Part shown: piece by piece, positions 45,073-53,964 of the stretch
Layout: every line of letters begins with the position of its first letter
Numbering within the stretch: the stretch's first letter is position 1
From: Saitoella complicata NRRL Y-17804
Taxonomy: Eukaryota; Ascomycota; Saitoellomycetes; Saitoellales; Saitoellaceae
Reading direction: 5' to 3'
DNA length: 64,000 nt
NCBI RefSeq assembly: GCF_001661265.1
Contig: NW_017567013.1
Coordinates: 284,058-348,057 of the forward strand
Notes under the pieces: model-generated
Told to the model about the DNA's origin: nothing
The model's input: the letters and a program-made list of their open reading frames with translations, nothing else
Database searches by the model: none
Made by a program: the position numbers and the translations under genes

Positions 45073-46269
45073 ATGCCTTCTAAACGAAAGCAGGCTACGC
45101 AGAAACGATTCAACAGAATGAAGGCTATCTGCTCGTACCACCCGACCGCCCCCATGCCTTGTCGATGATGTCCGTGAAACAACAGCAACCAAACCACCAA
45201 GGACCCAGCAGAGGTCTGAAAACATCATTGAAGTTCCAGATGAGCCTACCCCCGTTGACCTTGACATCACTATCGACAATTTCACCGCTATGGTCACTGT
45301 CACCCGCGAACCAAAGGTAAAATACGCCCAGGCAGCATTCATTGTTAACCCCATCAAACACTGGGCGGATGTCGAGGTCGAGTTGAAAGAGGCAGTGCTC
45401 GAGGAGTTACGGGATGATCAAGACCTGCCTGGGGGTATTACCTTACGCGATTTCACCGCAAAAATGTCCTGGAAGGTACTCCGCAGAAAGAGTCGAGACC
45501 GTGATGCTCCGTGGAACCGACTACGCCGTGAACTCAACTGGAAAACCTTCGTCAAAGCTGTCAATGTCAAGCGCTATCACCTAAGCCCGAATGGTAGGCC
45601 TGCATCAACGTCCATTCGCATTACTCCCTGCCAAAGTCGGCCTACCAAAGTGACGACGACTCCCAGGCCCCGCTACGCTCCTCCCAAGTCAGGAAACGGT
45701 CTCAAACTGCTCAGCCTAGACGCCCTAAGAGTGCTACGGTTGCGCATCTTCAGAATATTGAAGCTGGATTCGAGGGTGACCCGGCTAAGTACGACAAGCT
45801 TGCTGCGCTACGAGCACTTCCAGCCCGCTGGATGTGCTCAAAGCATCACCAAAGCATCTGCTACATTCACCCTCTCAGCGGAGTCCATCGCCGTGTCAAC
45901 TACATGCAGCAAGACCGCTGGGCAATTGCTGTTGTCGAGCCTGGTGCTACGGTCACCATCGAAAGGCCTCCCATTTCAGACTCAGTCTTCAAGGACTTTC
46001 ACGAAGCATTTCAGCGAGCGGATATACCGGCTAGCACACCTGATTCCCCCCCCAGCTCAGCAGGGTATCCAATGCTGCCTACTCCGCTGTCTGCTGACAT
46101 GGTGCATCCATTTAGTCAAGGCACCCTAGCCCCTAACCCCATGAGAGGCTCCAGCCCTCTTATGGGACCAGCAGCAGACGATCTGGATGGATCCCTGGAG
46201 TTTGTACGGGAGCATTTGCCTGCCTACACCAACTTCAATATCAATTATTGCCAGGCAGGGCGTAATTGA
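45073..46269 (+). pseudogene. unrecognised transposon-borne ORF (broken by two frameshifts)
   Basis: Reads about 400 codons from ATG 45073 (MPSKRKQATQKRFNRMK, basic) to stop 46267-46269 if two frame changes are allowed: one between about 45110 and 45165, one near 45630. The middle frame holds KYAQAAFIVNPIKHWADV and a basic stretch (SWKVLRRKSRDRDAPWNRLR). The last frame holds KYDKLAALRALPARWMCSKH, SICYIHPLSGVHRRVNYM and DRWAIAVVEPGATVTIER, then a Pro/Ser-rich tail. I do not recognise the family. Its place inside the terminal repeats, facing the transposase, suggests an accessory protein of the element; a captured host gene is the alternative. Confidence 0.6.
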
Positions 46270-46727
46270 CAATGGCCTACGCCCCGAGGACTTCAAGCGG
46301 TGCCCAGGAAGGATATTGGAGTGATCAAGATGGGATGGCTGATCACAATGCAAGAATTCTGGCCTAGATGGAAGACTGTTCAGTGAAATATGCATGCTTG
46401 GAAGCGGACGCTTGAACCGCCAGTTTTTGAGGCCGTGGACGACTGAAAGTTTGATAGATGCTTCATTGTATATAGGTCTTTATTGTAAAAAGTTTTCGCT
46501 TCATTCTAGTTCCTGGTTGTTGAGCATTAAGCTTACTCAGTCTCCGTACTCAAATACAAAGGTTTATATAGTGTCAAGATTTATGCACATAGCCTACCGA
46601 AGGGGTTAGCTGCATGACTGAACCCCGACTTAGTGCCTGCATTTGGGCACCCATACAGCCATTTTATGAGGGGATGTGTCCGTGGGAATTGCAAGCCGTC
46701 AGAAAATACATATATTGCTTACTTCGA
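46270..46727. other. non-coding spacer between the two transposon ORFs
   Basis: 458 bases inside the element between the tails of the two converging pseudogenes. It probably holds both 3' UTRs. No other feature is seen. Confidence 0.4.
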
Positions 46728-47838
46728 CTATTCATCATCATCCGCAAAGACAGGTTGAGGTCCCTGCAACTCAGCAGCTGCAATCAAGGCCGTTTCACGA
46801 CTGCTGTTGATATAAGCTGTAAGCTGTTCCTGGGTTATTGCATAACTGCAGTTTGTGAACATGTTGAGGATTTTGTCGCTTTGAGAGTTGATATAATCGA
46901 TTGAGCAGCGTATGAAGGCTTCAGGATCTGACTTAGCGAAATCATGCTCGTTGTTCTTCTTCATCCAGCTTTTCATCATGCTGAAACAGAGCTCAATTGG
47001 ATTTAGGTCTGGGGAGTAAGGTAGTAGGAAATGGATTCGACAGCCGGCTCTTTCGACTAGCAGTTCAGCAACCCTTGGATCGTGATGAATAAGACAGTTG
47101 TCGAGTACAACAACGCTGTTGGGACCAGGGTAAGGCCCTAGATTGGTAGGAGTTTCTCTTCGACGAATTTGACAAAGCGGTCAGCATTGAAAGACCCCTG
47201 AAAGATCCACAACGCACGGAGACCTGTCGATGTGAGTGCTGGCAATACACTCCAGCGCTTGGAGTGAGTGAGAGTGCGGTCTTCAATGGCACGGTTCCAG
47301 CGGGAGCATAGCCAAATTTGCGGTGAGCCCTGCGCTCATCGACGGCTGATTCATCGAGGAAAACAAGCCAATCCTGCGTGTAGTAGGCCATTTGGATTGT
47401 GTGGTTTACCCGTAGCATTCCATTACGCTGCGCTGCCATGACGGTCAACACCTTACGGGTATATCCAATCTTGTGGAGGTAGCGCATGATCTGAAAACGG
47501 TTGAGATCGCAAGCGAAGGCTTCGTTCATGTAATCGGCACAGTCTTCTTGGTAGAGAGTAGGGTTTGGTTGTACAAGTACTGAATATACTGCATGCCATT
47601 CAGTGAATCCCTCATTCTTACTCGCCAGCCCTGGATATTCATCGATTTGAGGCTTGCGTCCACAAGTATGATGACCGGCACGCTCACTGGTATCCTGCTC
47701 TTCATACCTCTTGACAATTCGGTAAATGGTGCGGACTGAAGTATTTGCGATTTCACTGAGTGTGATGGGATGGGCTCCCCTGATGTAATGGTAGATAACT
47801 ATATCTCAGACGGGGTCGGCAATGATCTTCCCATGCAT
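46728..47838 (-). pseudogene. Tc1/mariner DDE transposase, degenerate
   Basis: From ATG 47838 to the stop at 46728-46730. N-terminal helix-turn-helix (ITLSEIANTSVRTIYRIVKR), then the DDE catalytic core: first Asp in VFLDESAVDERRAHRKFGYA, second in VVVLDNCLIHH, acidic third position in LPYSPDLNPIELCF. Lesions: a TGA at 47806-47808 (consistent with CGA to TGA), one frameshift near 47285-47300 and one near 47140-47147 where a base appears lost. The last open stretch (46728-46979 and upstream) is intact to the acidic end QPVFADDDE. Not functional in this copy. Confidence 0.85.
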
Positions 47839-47933
47839 TTTCGGCTTATCCTGGCCTTCCTAGGCCTTTAATGGAGTTGTTTGGAGGTCTTTTTACGGGA
47901 GGGTAGGCAAGATTGCGCGCACCTGCAGTGCAT

Positions 47934-47953
47934 TGTGTCAAGAATTTTGCACA
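47934..47953 (-). repeat. right terminal inverted repeat with flanking TA
   Basis: Exact reverse complement of the left terminal repeat. The TA at 47954-47955 is the likely target-site dinucleotide. Confidence 0.93.
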
Positions 47954-48174
47954 TAGCTGTAAGTGCGGCGCGGCACAGTGTGGTGCATTCAGTGCCGTTC
48001 GCTGTTGTCCAGCACCAACACCGTAATACCAACCGACGACAAGTTTGAGTCGACAACTTGGGGTTATTTTGAGAAGCTTTTCTGCTATTCTGCTTTGCAT
48101 TCTGAGGTCATTTATCCAGCATACACCCTACTTTCCTCCGCTTTTCCACGCTTACTACAACCCCTTTATCAACA

Positions 48175-49179
48175 ATGTCCACAATCGCCCCCCTTAACAT
48201 CACCCTCAAATCAACCGGCAACGCTCGCAAATTTGGTATTCCTACCGGCTCCACTCACTCCGTCTCTTCCCCTCCCTCCGCCGCTCACGCAAACGGGATG
48301 AATGCACTTTCTCCCACGGCTCTGAAGGACGTTACGAGCAGTGCGGTTAACACGAGCGTCACAATTATGCAAGATGTAAAGAGTGATGGGCTCGGTCATA
48401 GTTCGGAGGATAGTTATACCGCTTTAGAGAGCGATTCTGAGATGGGGCTTACGTCTCCCCCTCCCATTCCGGTCAAGAAACCGCGGGATCTTCCTGCTTC
48501 GCCTGCTAAAAGGTCAAAGTGATTACGCGGCTGCTGCTCCAGTACATGCTAATGAGTTTGACAGTCCTGAGCCTTTGAACTTGACCGCGAATGAAAGTCC
48601 AAAGCGCAAAGCTTCCGAAATCCGCTCCGTCCCAGGTTCCCCGACGAAATCCGCCGCCAACTTGGAGGACCAGAAGTTGAAGGCAAAAATGGAACTGAAA
48701 GCGAAGGCCAGGCAGAATTTGCTACAGCCGTTGGAAGCTTTCGATTTAGACGGTAGATATCGATAGCGGTGTTGTCCTCAGCAATGCTAACCTGACGTTC
48801 TACAGGGATGACGGCCCAATACGAGGAAGCCATGATGACCATCTCGAAGGAGGAAGCGAACTTGTTCAATGAATATACGGCACTTTGTCAGGATATGCAA
48901 GCTTGGTCTCGATCTCGTCTTGTGGAGGAGAACCTTCGCGTCAAGAGACGGTAGGCATTTGACGGGGAATGGCTAACATCATAGAAGCTAACGATGACTT
49001 ATAGTGTTTCCGTCTCCGTCAACTGGATCCGCAACAAAGAAGCCGACCTTGAGACGCTCAGGCAGGGTTTGGTAACAGTCATGGACAGTGTCAAGAAGGC
49101 TTTGGACGGGATGTTGGCGATGAGCATGAACGAGGCTGGATTGGGTGGACTCGATTCGGAGGTGCGCGATTACTACTAG
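48175..49179 (+). CDS. hypothetical protein, disordered N-terminus and helical C-terminus, four exons
   Basis: I do not recognise this gene. Exons 48175-48512, 48565-48752, 48806-48950 and 49005-49179 join in frame to 281 aa, with branch-like CTAAT/CTAAC sequences in the introns. The first 150 residues are low-complexity and rich in Ser, Pro and Lys with several S-P-x-K sites (PASPAK, SPKRK, PGSPTK), which resemble CDK-type phosphorylation sites. Residues about 150-281 are predicted helical or coiled coil (EDQKLKAKMELKAKARQNLL; EEANLFNEYTALCQDMQAW; NKEADLETLRQGLVTVMDSV). Such a layout is common in kinetochore, spindle or chromatin proteins, but that is speculation. Ends EVRDYY. Confidence 0.68.
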
Positions 49180-49423
49180 GAGATTGCAGATAATAAGATA
49201 GGACTATTTGAGAAAGGGCTGGTATTTTTAGCAAGGACGATTGCCAAGAATGGACGATGTATTTCGCACTCCACACGTTAGAGCACGTTAGCAGAGACGG
49301 CTTGGCGCTTCTGTCTGTTCTCCGGAGCCGAGTGACATCAGCGCGCGCAGAGAACCGTCACCTCCTTTATAAGAGCATTTATGCCCGAGTAACGAGAGAT
49401 GAGTTGTACAACAAACGAACAAA

Positions 49424-50197
49424 ATGAACGCATACGGACTTGACGAGAAGAACAAGGGTGGTGATGTTGGTGTCAGCGTTGACGCGGCCGATGTGAGTGT
49501 GCTCTTTCGTTGAAGTGGATCAGTCTCTAATAGATAGCATACACAGCTCGGCTCAAACGCTCCATCCTATCATCGCAGATTCTCAGAACGTCCTCTAGAG
49601 ACAGTCGAGAAATTCGAAAAGGCAGTTCGCTCCCAGCAGCGTCACACTCGCAACCCATCCGATCAAATCGATATGCTCGACTCGTCACTTTTCGGGGTCG
49701 TCAAGAAGGGCGGAAGGCCATTACACCACAGCGGACCCTACGACGCAGCGATGAAGCCCGAGGTATTGGAGGCTACAGCACTTGGTAACCAACTTGCCCT
49801 CGAAGCAACCCCACAACGAAACATCGAGGAGGCAATCCAAAACCACGTCCCCCTCGATGGCACCGCCGCCATCCCCCCCGGCGTCGGCGGCATGACCTAC
49901 ACCGAGCAGGACATTGAACAAGATGAAGGTCTGGGTCAATATCCCGGCGTCACGTACGACTCCGGCGACACCGAACGCCGCGGGCAAGGAAACTGGGACG
50001 GAGCCTTCGCGAGTCAGTATCGTGATGATGGCGAGGCGACGGAGGAGAAGGTACGGAGGAGGGATGGGAAGGGTGATGTGCATTTTGTGGAGGAGGATAT
50101 TAGGGAGGAGGAGGCGGAGGGGGTGTCGAGGAGTAAGAGTTTGAGAGGGGCTGTTAGTGGGTTGAAGAAGAGGTTGTCGATCAAGAGGCATAACTAG
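49424..50197 (+). CDS. Pal1-domain cell morphology protein
   Basis: Exons 49424-49492 and 49547-50197, 239 aa. The Pal1 signature is visible at residues about 60-90: RNPSDQIDMLDSSLFG followed by LHHSGPYDAAM, matching the family pattern D-x-I-D-x-L-D ... H-H-x-G-P-F-D-A. The rest is disordered, with a charged C-terminus (SRSKSLRGAVSGLKKRLSIK). Pal1 proteins act at the cell cortex and endocytic sites and maintain cylindrical shape in fission yeast; that role here is inferred from the family. The protein is shorter than most Pal1 homologues. Confidence 0.82.
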
Positions 50198-50397
50198 ATG
50201 AGAGCAGAGGCAGTGCATGGAAGATTGTATGAGTATTGGATTAGAGTTATGGAGTTGGATAGATGAGGTTGGTTGGCTTCTGGATCAGGGGGTTTTCGAA
50301 ATATAATTTGCTTGTTGCTCACTTATATCCCCTATCCTCATAAGGATCACCGCAGCAAAGGAACGTGTAACCAACATTGATGAATCCTCATCAACCA

Positions 50398-50470
50398 GCC
50401 TGGCTAGCTCAATCGGTAGAGCGTGAGACTCTTAATCTCAAGGTTGTGGGTTCGACCCCCACGTCGGGCT
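50398..50470 (+). tRNA. tRNA-Lys (anticodon CTT), copy 3
   Basis: Sequence identical to copies 1 and 2 over 73 nt, with the same 5' flank (CATCAACCA, also before copy 2) and a similar 3' flank to copy 1 (CCTTTTGTCTTC). Ends 71 bp before the start codon of the LMBD1-like gene, so it lies within or next to that gene's promoter. Confidence 0.97.
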
Positions 50471-50541
50471 TCGGCCTTTTGTCTTCCTATCAATTTGGGT
50501 TAGGGCCGTTCCCATCGACGACGACGACGAAGACAACCGCC

Positions 50542-52406
50542 ATGGACCATTTCGTTACGGCGGTGACGGGGACGACCTCTGCTGTTGCTCTCGTTGGCAT
50601 CGTCGTGTTTGCGACCGGGATTGTCAAGTACTACCAGGCGCCGAGAGATCGGGATGCGTTGTGCACGCTCGTGACCATCATCGCGCTGTCATCGGTGTTG
50701 GCGACCGTACTGCTGTTTCCTGTCGATGTTGCATTGGTATCGAATACGACGGATAATGCGACTGGGTTGAAGAAGGCGTGGGCGACGGATGAGAAGATTG
50801 GGCAGATTCTGTTTGGGTTGAAGGTGCTGTATTACAGCTTGTACTCCCTTGATGTGGGATTCGTACTGTTGTTCATTCCGTTCACATACTTCTTCTATGA
50901 GGAGTGGGATGCGGACTCAACTACGGGTGAGAGAGTGAAGAATTCGTTAAAGTACTCGGTGTTCTTTCTCTTCACCGCTGTCGTCCTGTTCTTGATTGGG
51001 TTCTTCGTACCGATCGCCAAGGCGGATAAGGCGCATCTTGATCTGGATTACTTCAAGAAATTGCTCGCCGGGAACCGTATGTCGGGTTTCTTACGCTCTT
51101 CGTGCGTAAAAGGCTAATGACGCCTGACAGACAGCGAAAAAGCTCTCGCATTCACAATCGGCATCCTCCTCACTATAGGCTCCGCCCTTTTCATATCCTA
51201 TACCGCACCAGGCCTCGCTCTCCTCCCTCTCTCCCTCATCTCACCCTCCTTGTCACCAGTCCCAACCACCTCCCGCGCTGATCAAGCTCTCGCTCATAAC
51301 CGGGAGCGACAGCGTGCGATCGAGGTCAAGTACGCCGGAAGCCATGCGCAGATGAACTCGAAGGATCGGAGAGCCTTGGAGGCGTTGCAGAGGGAGGAAC
51401 GGACGTTGGTGAGGCATGTTAGGTTGGCGGAAGAGGCGGGGAGGAAGAGTGGGCCGTTGAGGTGGGTCAGAAGGGTGTTTGGGAAGATGGGGAGGGTGGG
51501 GAGGGTGGTGCTTGGGTTGGTGGTTGGTGCTGGTAGTGTTGTGACGGTTGCGTCGATGATAATCTCAGGGTGAGACGAATTTCTCCATCTCCGGTGAGAT
51601 GTTGAGCTAACTCGATTCATAGGATCGAGAAGCTTACAGGTAGTGTTTGCGGCCGACGCTGTGGATTCATCCTCGACAGGACGCCGAAGCTGTTCAATCT
51701 TGTCGACCGGGGTCTCGTTATGTCCTCGCGGATATTCCCCTTGGATTACATCATCACGACGTTGCTCGTCCTGTTATTCTTCATGGCGACAATGCTGGGC
51801 ATTTTGTACATCGGCATTCGCGTGTTATGGTACGCGAAACTGGTGCAAGAGGCGTCCTTGGACTTTCTTGGCTTACACTTCTCGTACAGGGTAAACATTT
51901 TCCGCGTCCGCCCAGGATCAACACAACCACAAGGCCTCCTTCTCCTCGCCTCCCTGCTGACTCTCACTATCCTCGCCATCAACTACTCCCTCGTCACCGT
52001 CGTCGCACCCCAATACGCCCACTTCGGCCACCAAAAATTCTGCAACCATACCCTCGGCAATGGCTTCATCCGCGACTGTACCGACTACCCAGACCTTATC
52101 GTCCCCTGTGACGCATCAGCCCCAACAAATATCTGCACACCAACAGTAATGTCCTCCTTCGTTGACCGCGTTGGGCTCAATTACCCTTTTTTCGGACAAG
52201 TCGGGTTTTGGTCTCAATGGATTTTCGTGGGCGTGTGGGTTTTGAGTGGACTGTGGATTTTGGTGAGGGGGGTTAGGTGGGCGAGGGAGGAGGATGAGGA
52301 TAGTGATGATGAAGTGGAGGATGGGGATGAGGAGGAGAGTTTGTTGGGGAGTTGGAGGAGGAGAGTGAGTAGTACGGTAAGGGATTTGAGGAGTCGGGAT
52401 GCGTAG
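50542..52406 (+). CDS. LMBR1-domain membrane protein, LMBD1-like (lysosomal/vacuolar cobalamin transporter family)
   Basis: Polytopic membrane protein, 585 aa. Exons 50542-51076, 51131-51569 and 51623-52406. Six or more N-terminal and middle helices are evident (for example AVALVGIVVFATGIVKYY, TLVTIIALSSVLATVLLF, VGFVLLFIPFTYFFYEEW, VFFLFTAVVLFLIGFFVP, FTIGILLTIGSALFIS), a long cytosolic coiled segment after helix 5 (RADQALAHNRERQRAIEVKY), then four more helices and an acidic C-terminal tail. The layout fits fungal 'probable lysosomal cobalamin transporter' proteins. Fungi generally do not use cobalamin, so the true cargo is unknown. The start is the ATG 71 bp after tRNA-Lys copy 3; in-frame codons upstream are tRNA sequence. 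Confidence 0.85.
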
Positions 52407-52643
52407 ATTTTTCGTGAATGTACCAAGGGTTCGGGGATTAGGTATGACCGTGGGGCTTTTGCGAGCTCGGTTCTCATGCTACTACGGCCCTCAAACTTCC
52501 CGGCCGCGGAGGAACTTAGTGGATACCATCTATAAGCTTCATGGGAGCCTACAGGTTTAAATCTTTCATAAATCAAGTCTCTGAGTGCCCAGCGGAACCT
52601 TAACATTACGCTGCCTCGGTGAATTCAAAGTGAAGAATCTACA

Positions 52644-53515
52644 ATGGGAGCATCACGATCGTTGATATGTCTTTGTCTTCACTCATCAAGAGTGGCAGCG
52701 CGCCCTGCTCTTCGGTAGGTAATCTCCATGACTGAACAAGAAATCAGACTGACAACGTCACCCACAGACAAGCATCTACCATCCTCCCTCGGACAGCACC
52801 ATGCCAGACCGCACGGTCATTCACCTCAAGTCCTGTACTCTTCAAGAAAAGCAAGGCCAGCAAATCAAAAAAGGAGGACGAGCTTGACGATGGCATAGAT
52901 CTACCCAAATTCACCATCGAGCCGTTCCAGGACGACCTGGACAGAGCCATTAACTGGCTATCAAAAGGAAGCCGCAAAGCTGAGGCAAGGAAGACAGAAC
53001 CCGGCGTTGTTGGATAACCTGAAGATCGAGCTGCCAGAATGTGCGTTGCAGTTGAAAGATGTTGCGATGGCAAGTTTGAAGGATGGAGAGACAATGTTGG
53101 TTAGTGTGTTTGAGGAAGAGGTGGGTTCTTTGGATGATTTCTTCAGTTTGTCAAAACTAATTATCATGACCTACAGCACGTGAAACCCGTCCAGACTGCA
53201 ATCCAACGATCACCACACAGCCTCAACCCTTAACCCGCCTCCGGCAACCCCCTCGGCCTCATCATCCCCCTCCCACAACCAACCCGGGAAGCACGAAACA
53301 AAATGGCAGCAGAAATCTCCAAAATCGGAGAATCCTCAAAAACAGTCCTGAAACGCGCACGTCAAGATGCGTTGAAGTTGCTTAAGAGTGCGCAGTTGCC
53401 GAAGGATGCGAATAAGGAGAAGGAGGTGGAGGTTGAGGTCGAGAAGGTTATGAAGGAGGGGAGTGATGGGGTGATGAAGATTGTGGAGGCTACGAAGAAG
53501 GCTGTGTTGCAGTGA
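52644..53515 (+). pseudogene. RRF1: mitochondrial ribosome recycling factor, with one frameshift and one nonsense codon
   Basis: Homologue of RRF, which splits mitochondrial ribosomes after termination. Exons 52644-52714, 52768-53120 and 53177-53515. The N-terminus is a clear presequence (SLICLCLHSSRVAARPALRQ). RRF features follow: FQDDLDRAINW, KLRQGRQNPALLDNLKIEL, VKPVQTAIQRSPHSLNP, NPLGLIIPLPQPTREAR and KTVLKRARQDALKLLK. Two lesions: one extra base in an AAAA run at about 52964-52967 shifts the frame between AINWLSK and EAAKLRQG, and TAA at 53231-53233 interrupts LNP-stop-PASGNP, where the family usually has Gln or similar (CAA to TAA would explain it). No GT-AG choice removes either lesion. 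It may be a real pseudogene or two assembly errors. Confidence 0.8.
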
Positions 53516-53964
53516 GGGAGTATACGGTAATGGAGTTGGGCATTATAAAAAGCATACGATATGCGATAGAAGAACCGCGGTATCGCCGTACGGTCCGTGC
53601 AGGCCCGGACACGTAAAACGTAAGGAAGATTCAAAAACAAGTACGACTCATCTCGTCTCTACTCAGATCAAATCAGGCAGCACACCCCATCGGTCCGCCG
53701 GATATCGCCGGAACCCCACTCGGGCGGCGCCGGGTGTTTGTACGTGCTGTCCTCTGCTCTCAGCCGCAGCCGCAGCCAAGCATTCATTCATCTATGACTT
53801 AAGCCCCACATCGAAGAACACTCCTCGACAATTCAGACGTTTGCAATTGCAGTTGAGAGAGGGGTACGGTTCATTGTGTACGACTATTAGCAGCGTCACT
53901 GTCTTTCTCTACGTCTAATTCAATTCGAGTTCGTGTTTGACATCATCGAGCCTGTATTTATATC
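53516..53964. other. intergenic RRF - NRAMP
   Basis: 449 bases. Holds the RRF 3' flank and the NRAMP promoter. An open frame at 53481-53918 has no family resemblance and is not called. Confidence 0.45.

Larger units (their letters stand above)
44988..47953. mobile_element. decayed Tc1/mariner-like DNA transposon, 2966 bp, two convergent ORFs
   Basis: Bounded by a perfect 20-bp inverted repeat (44988-45007 and 47934-47953). The right end is followed by TA (47954-47955), the expected target-site dinucleotide; the left flank reads TG (44986-44987), one change from TA. A further subterminal similarity, TGCGCG-N-AATC, occurs inside both ends (near 45025 and 47915) and could be a transposase-binding site. 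Holds a minus-strand Tc1-type DDE transposase pseudogene and a plus-strand pseudogene I do not recognise, tail to tail. Both have frameshifts, so the copy is not autonomous. Confidence 0.88.

Noticed and set aside
44911-45357. Longer ATG14 with starts at 45024 or 45357
   Set aside because: These codons run through the transposon terminal repeat and interior, and the conserved Cys motif normally sits at the very N-terminus.
50377-50541. 55-codon N-terminal extension of the LMBD1-like protein
   Set aside because: The extension is the tRNA-Lys gene read as codons.
53177-53515. Alternative splicing to rescue the RRF frame (acceptor at 53221 or donor at 53189)
   Set aside because: Either choice shifts to a frame without RRF resemblance or deletes conserved residues.
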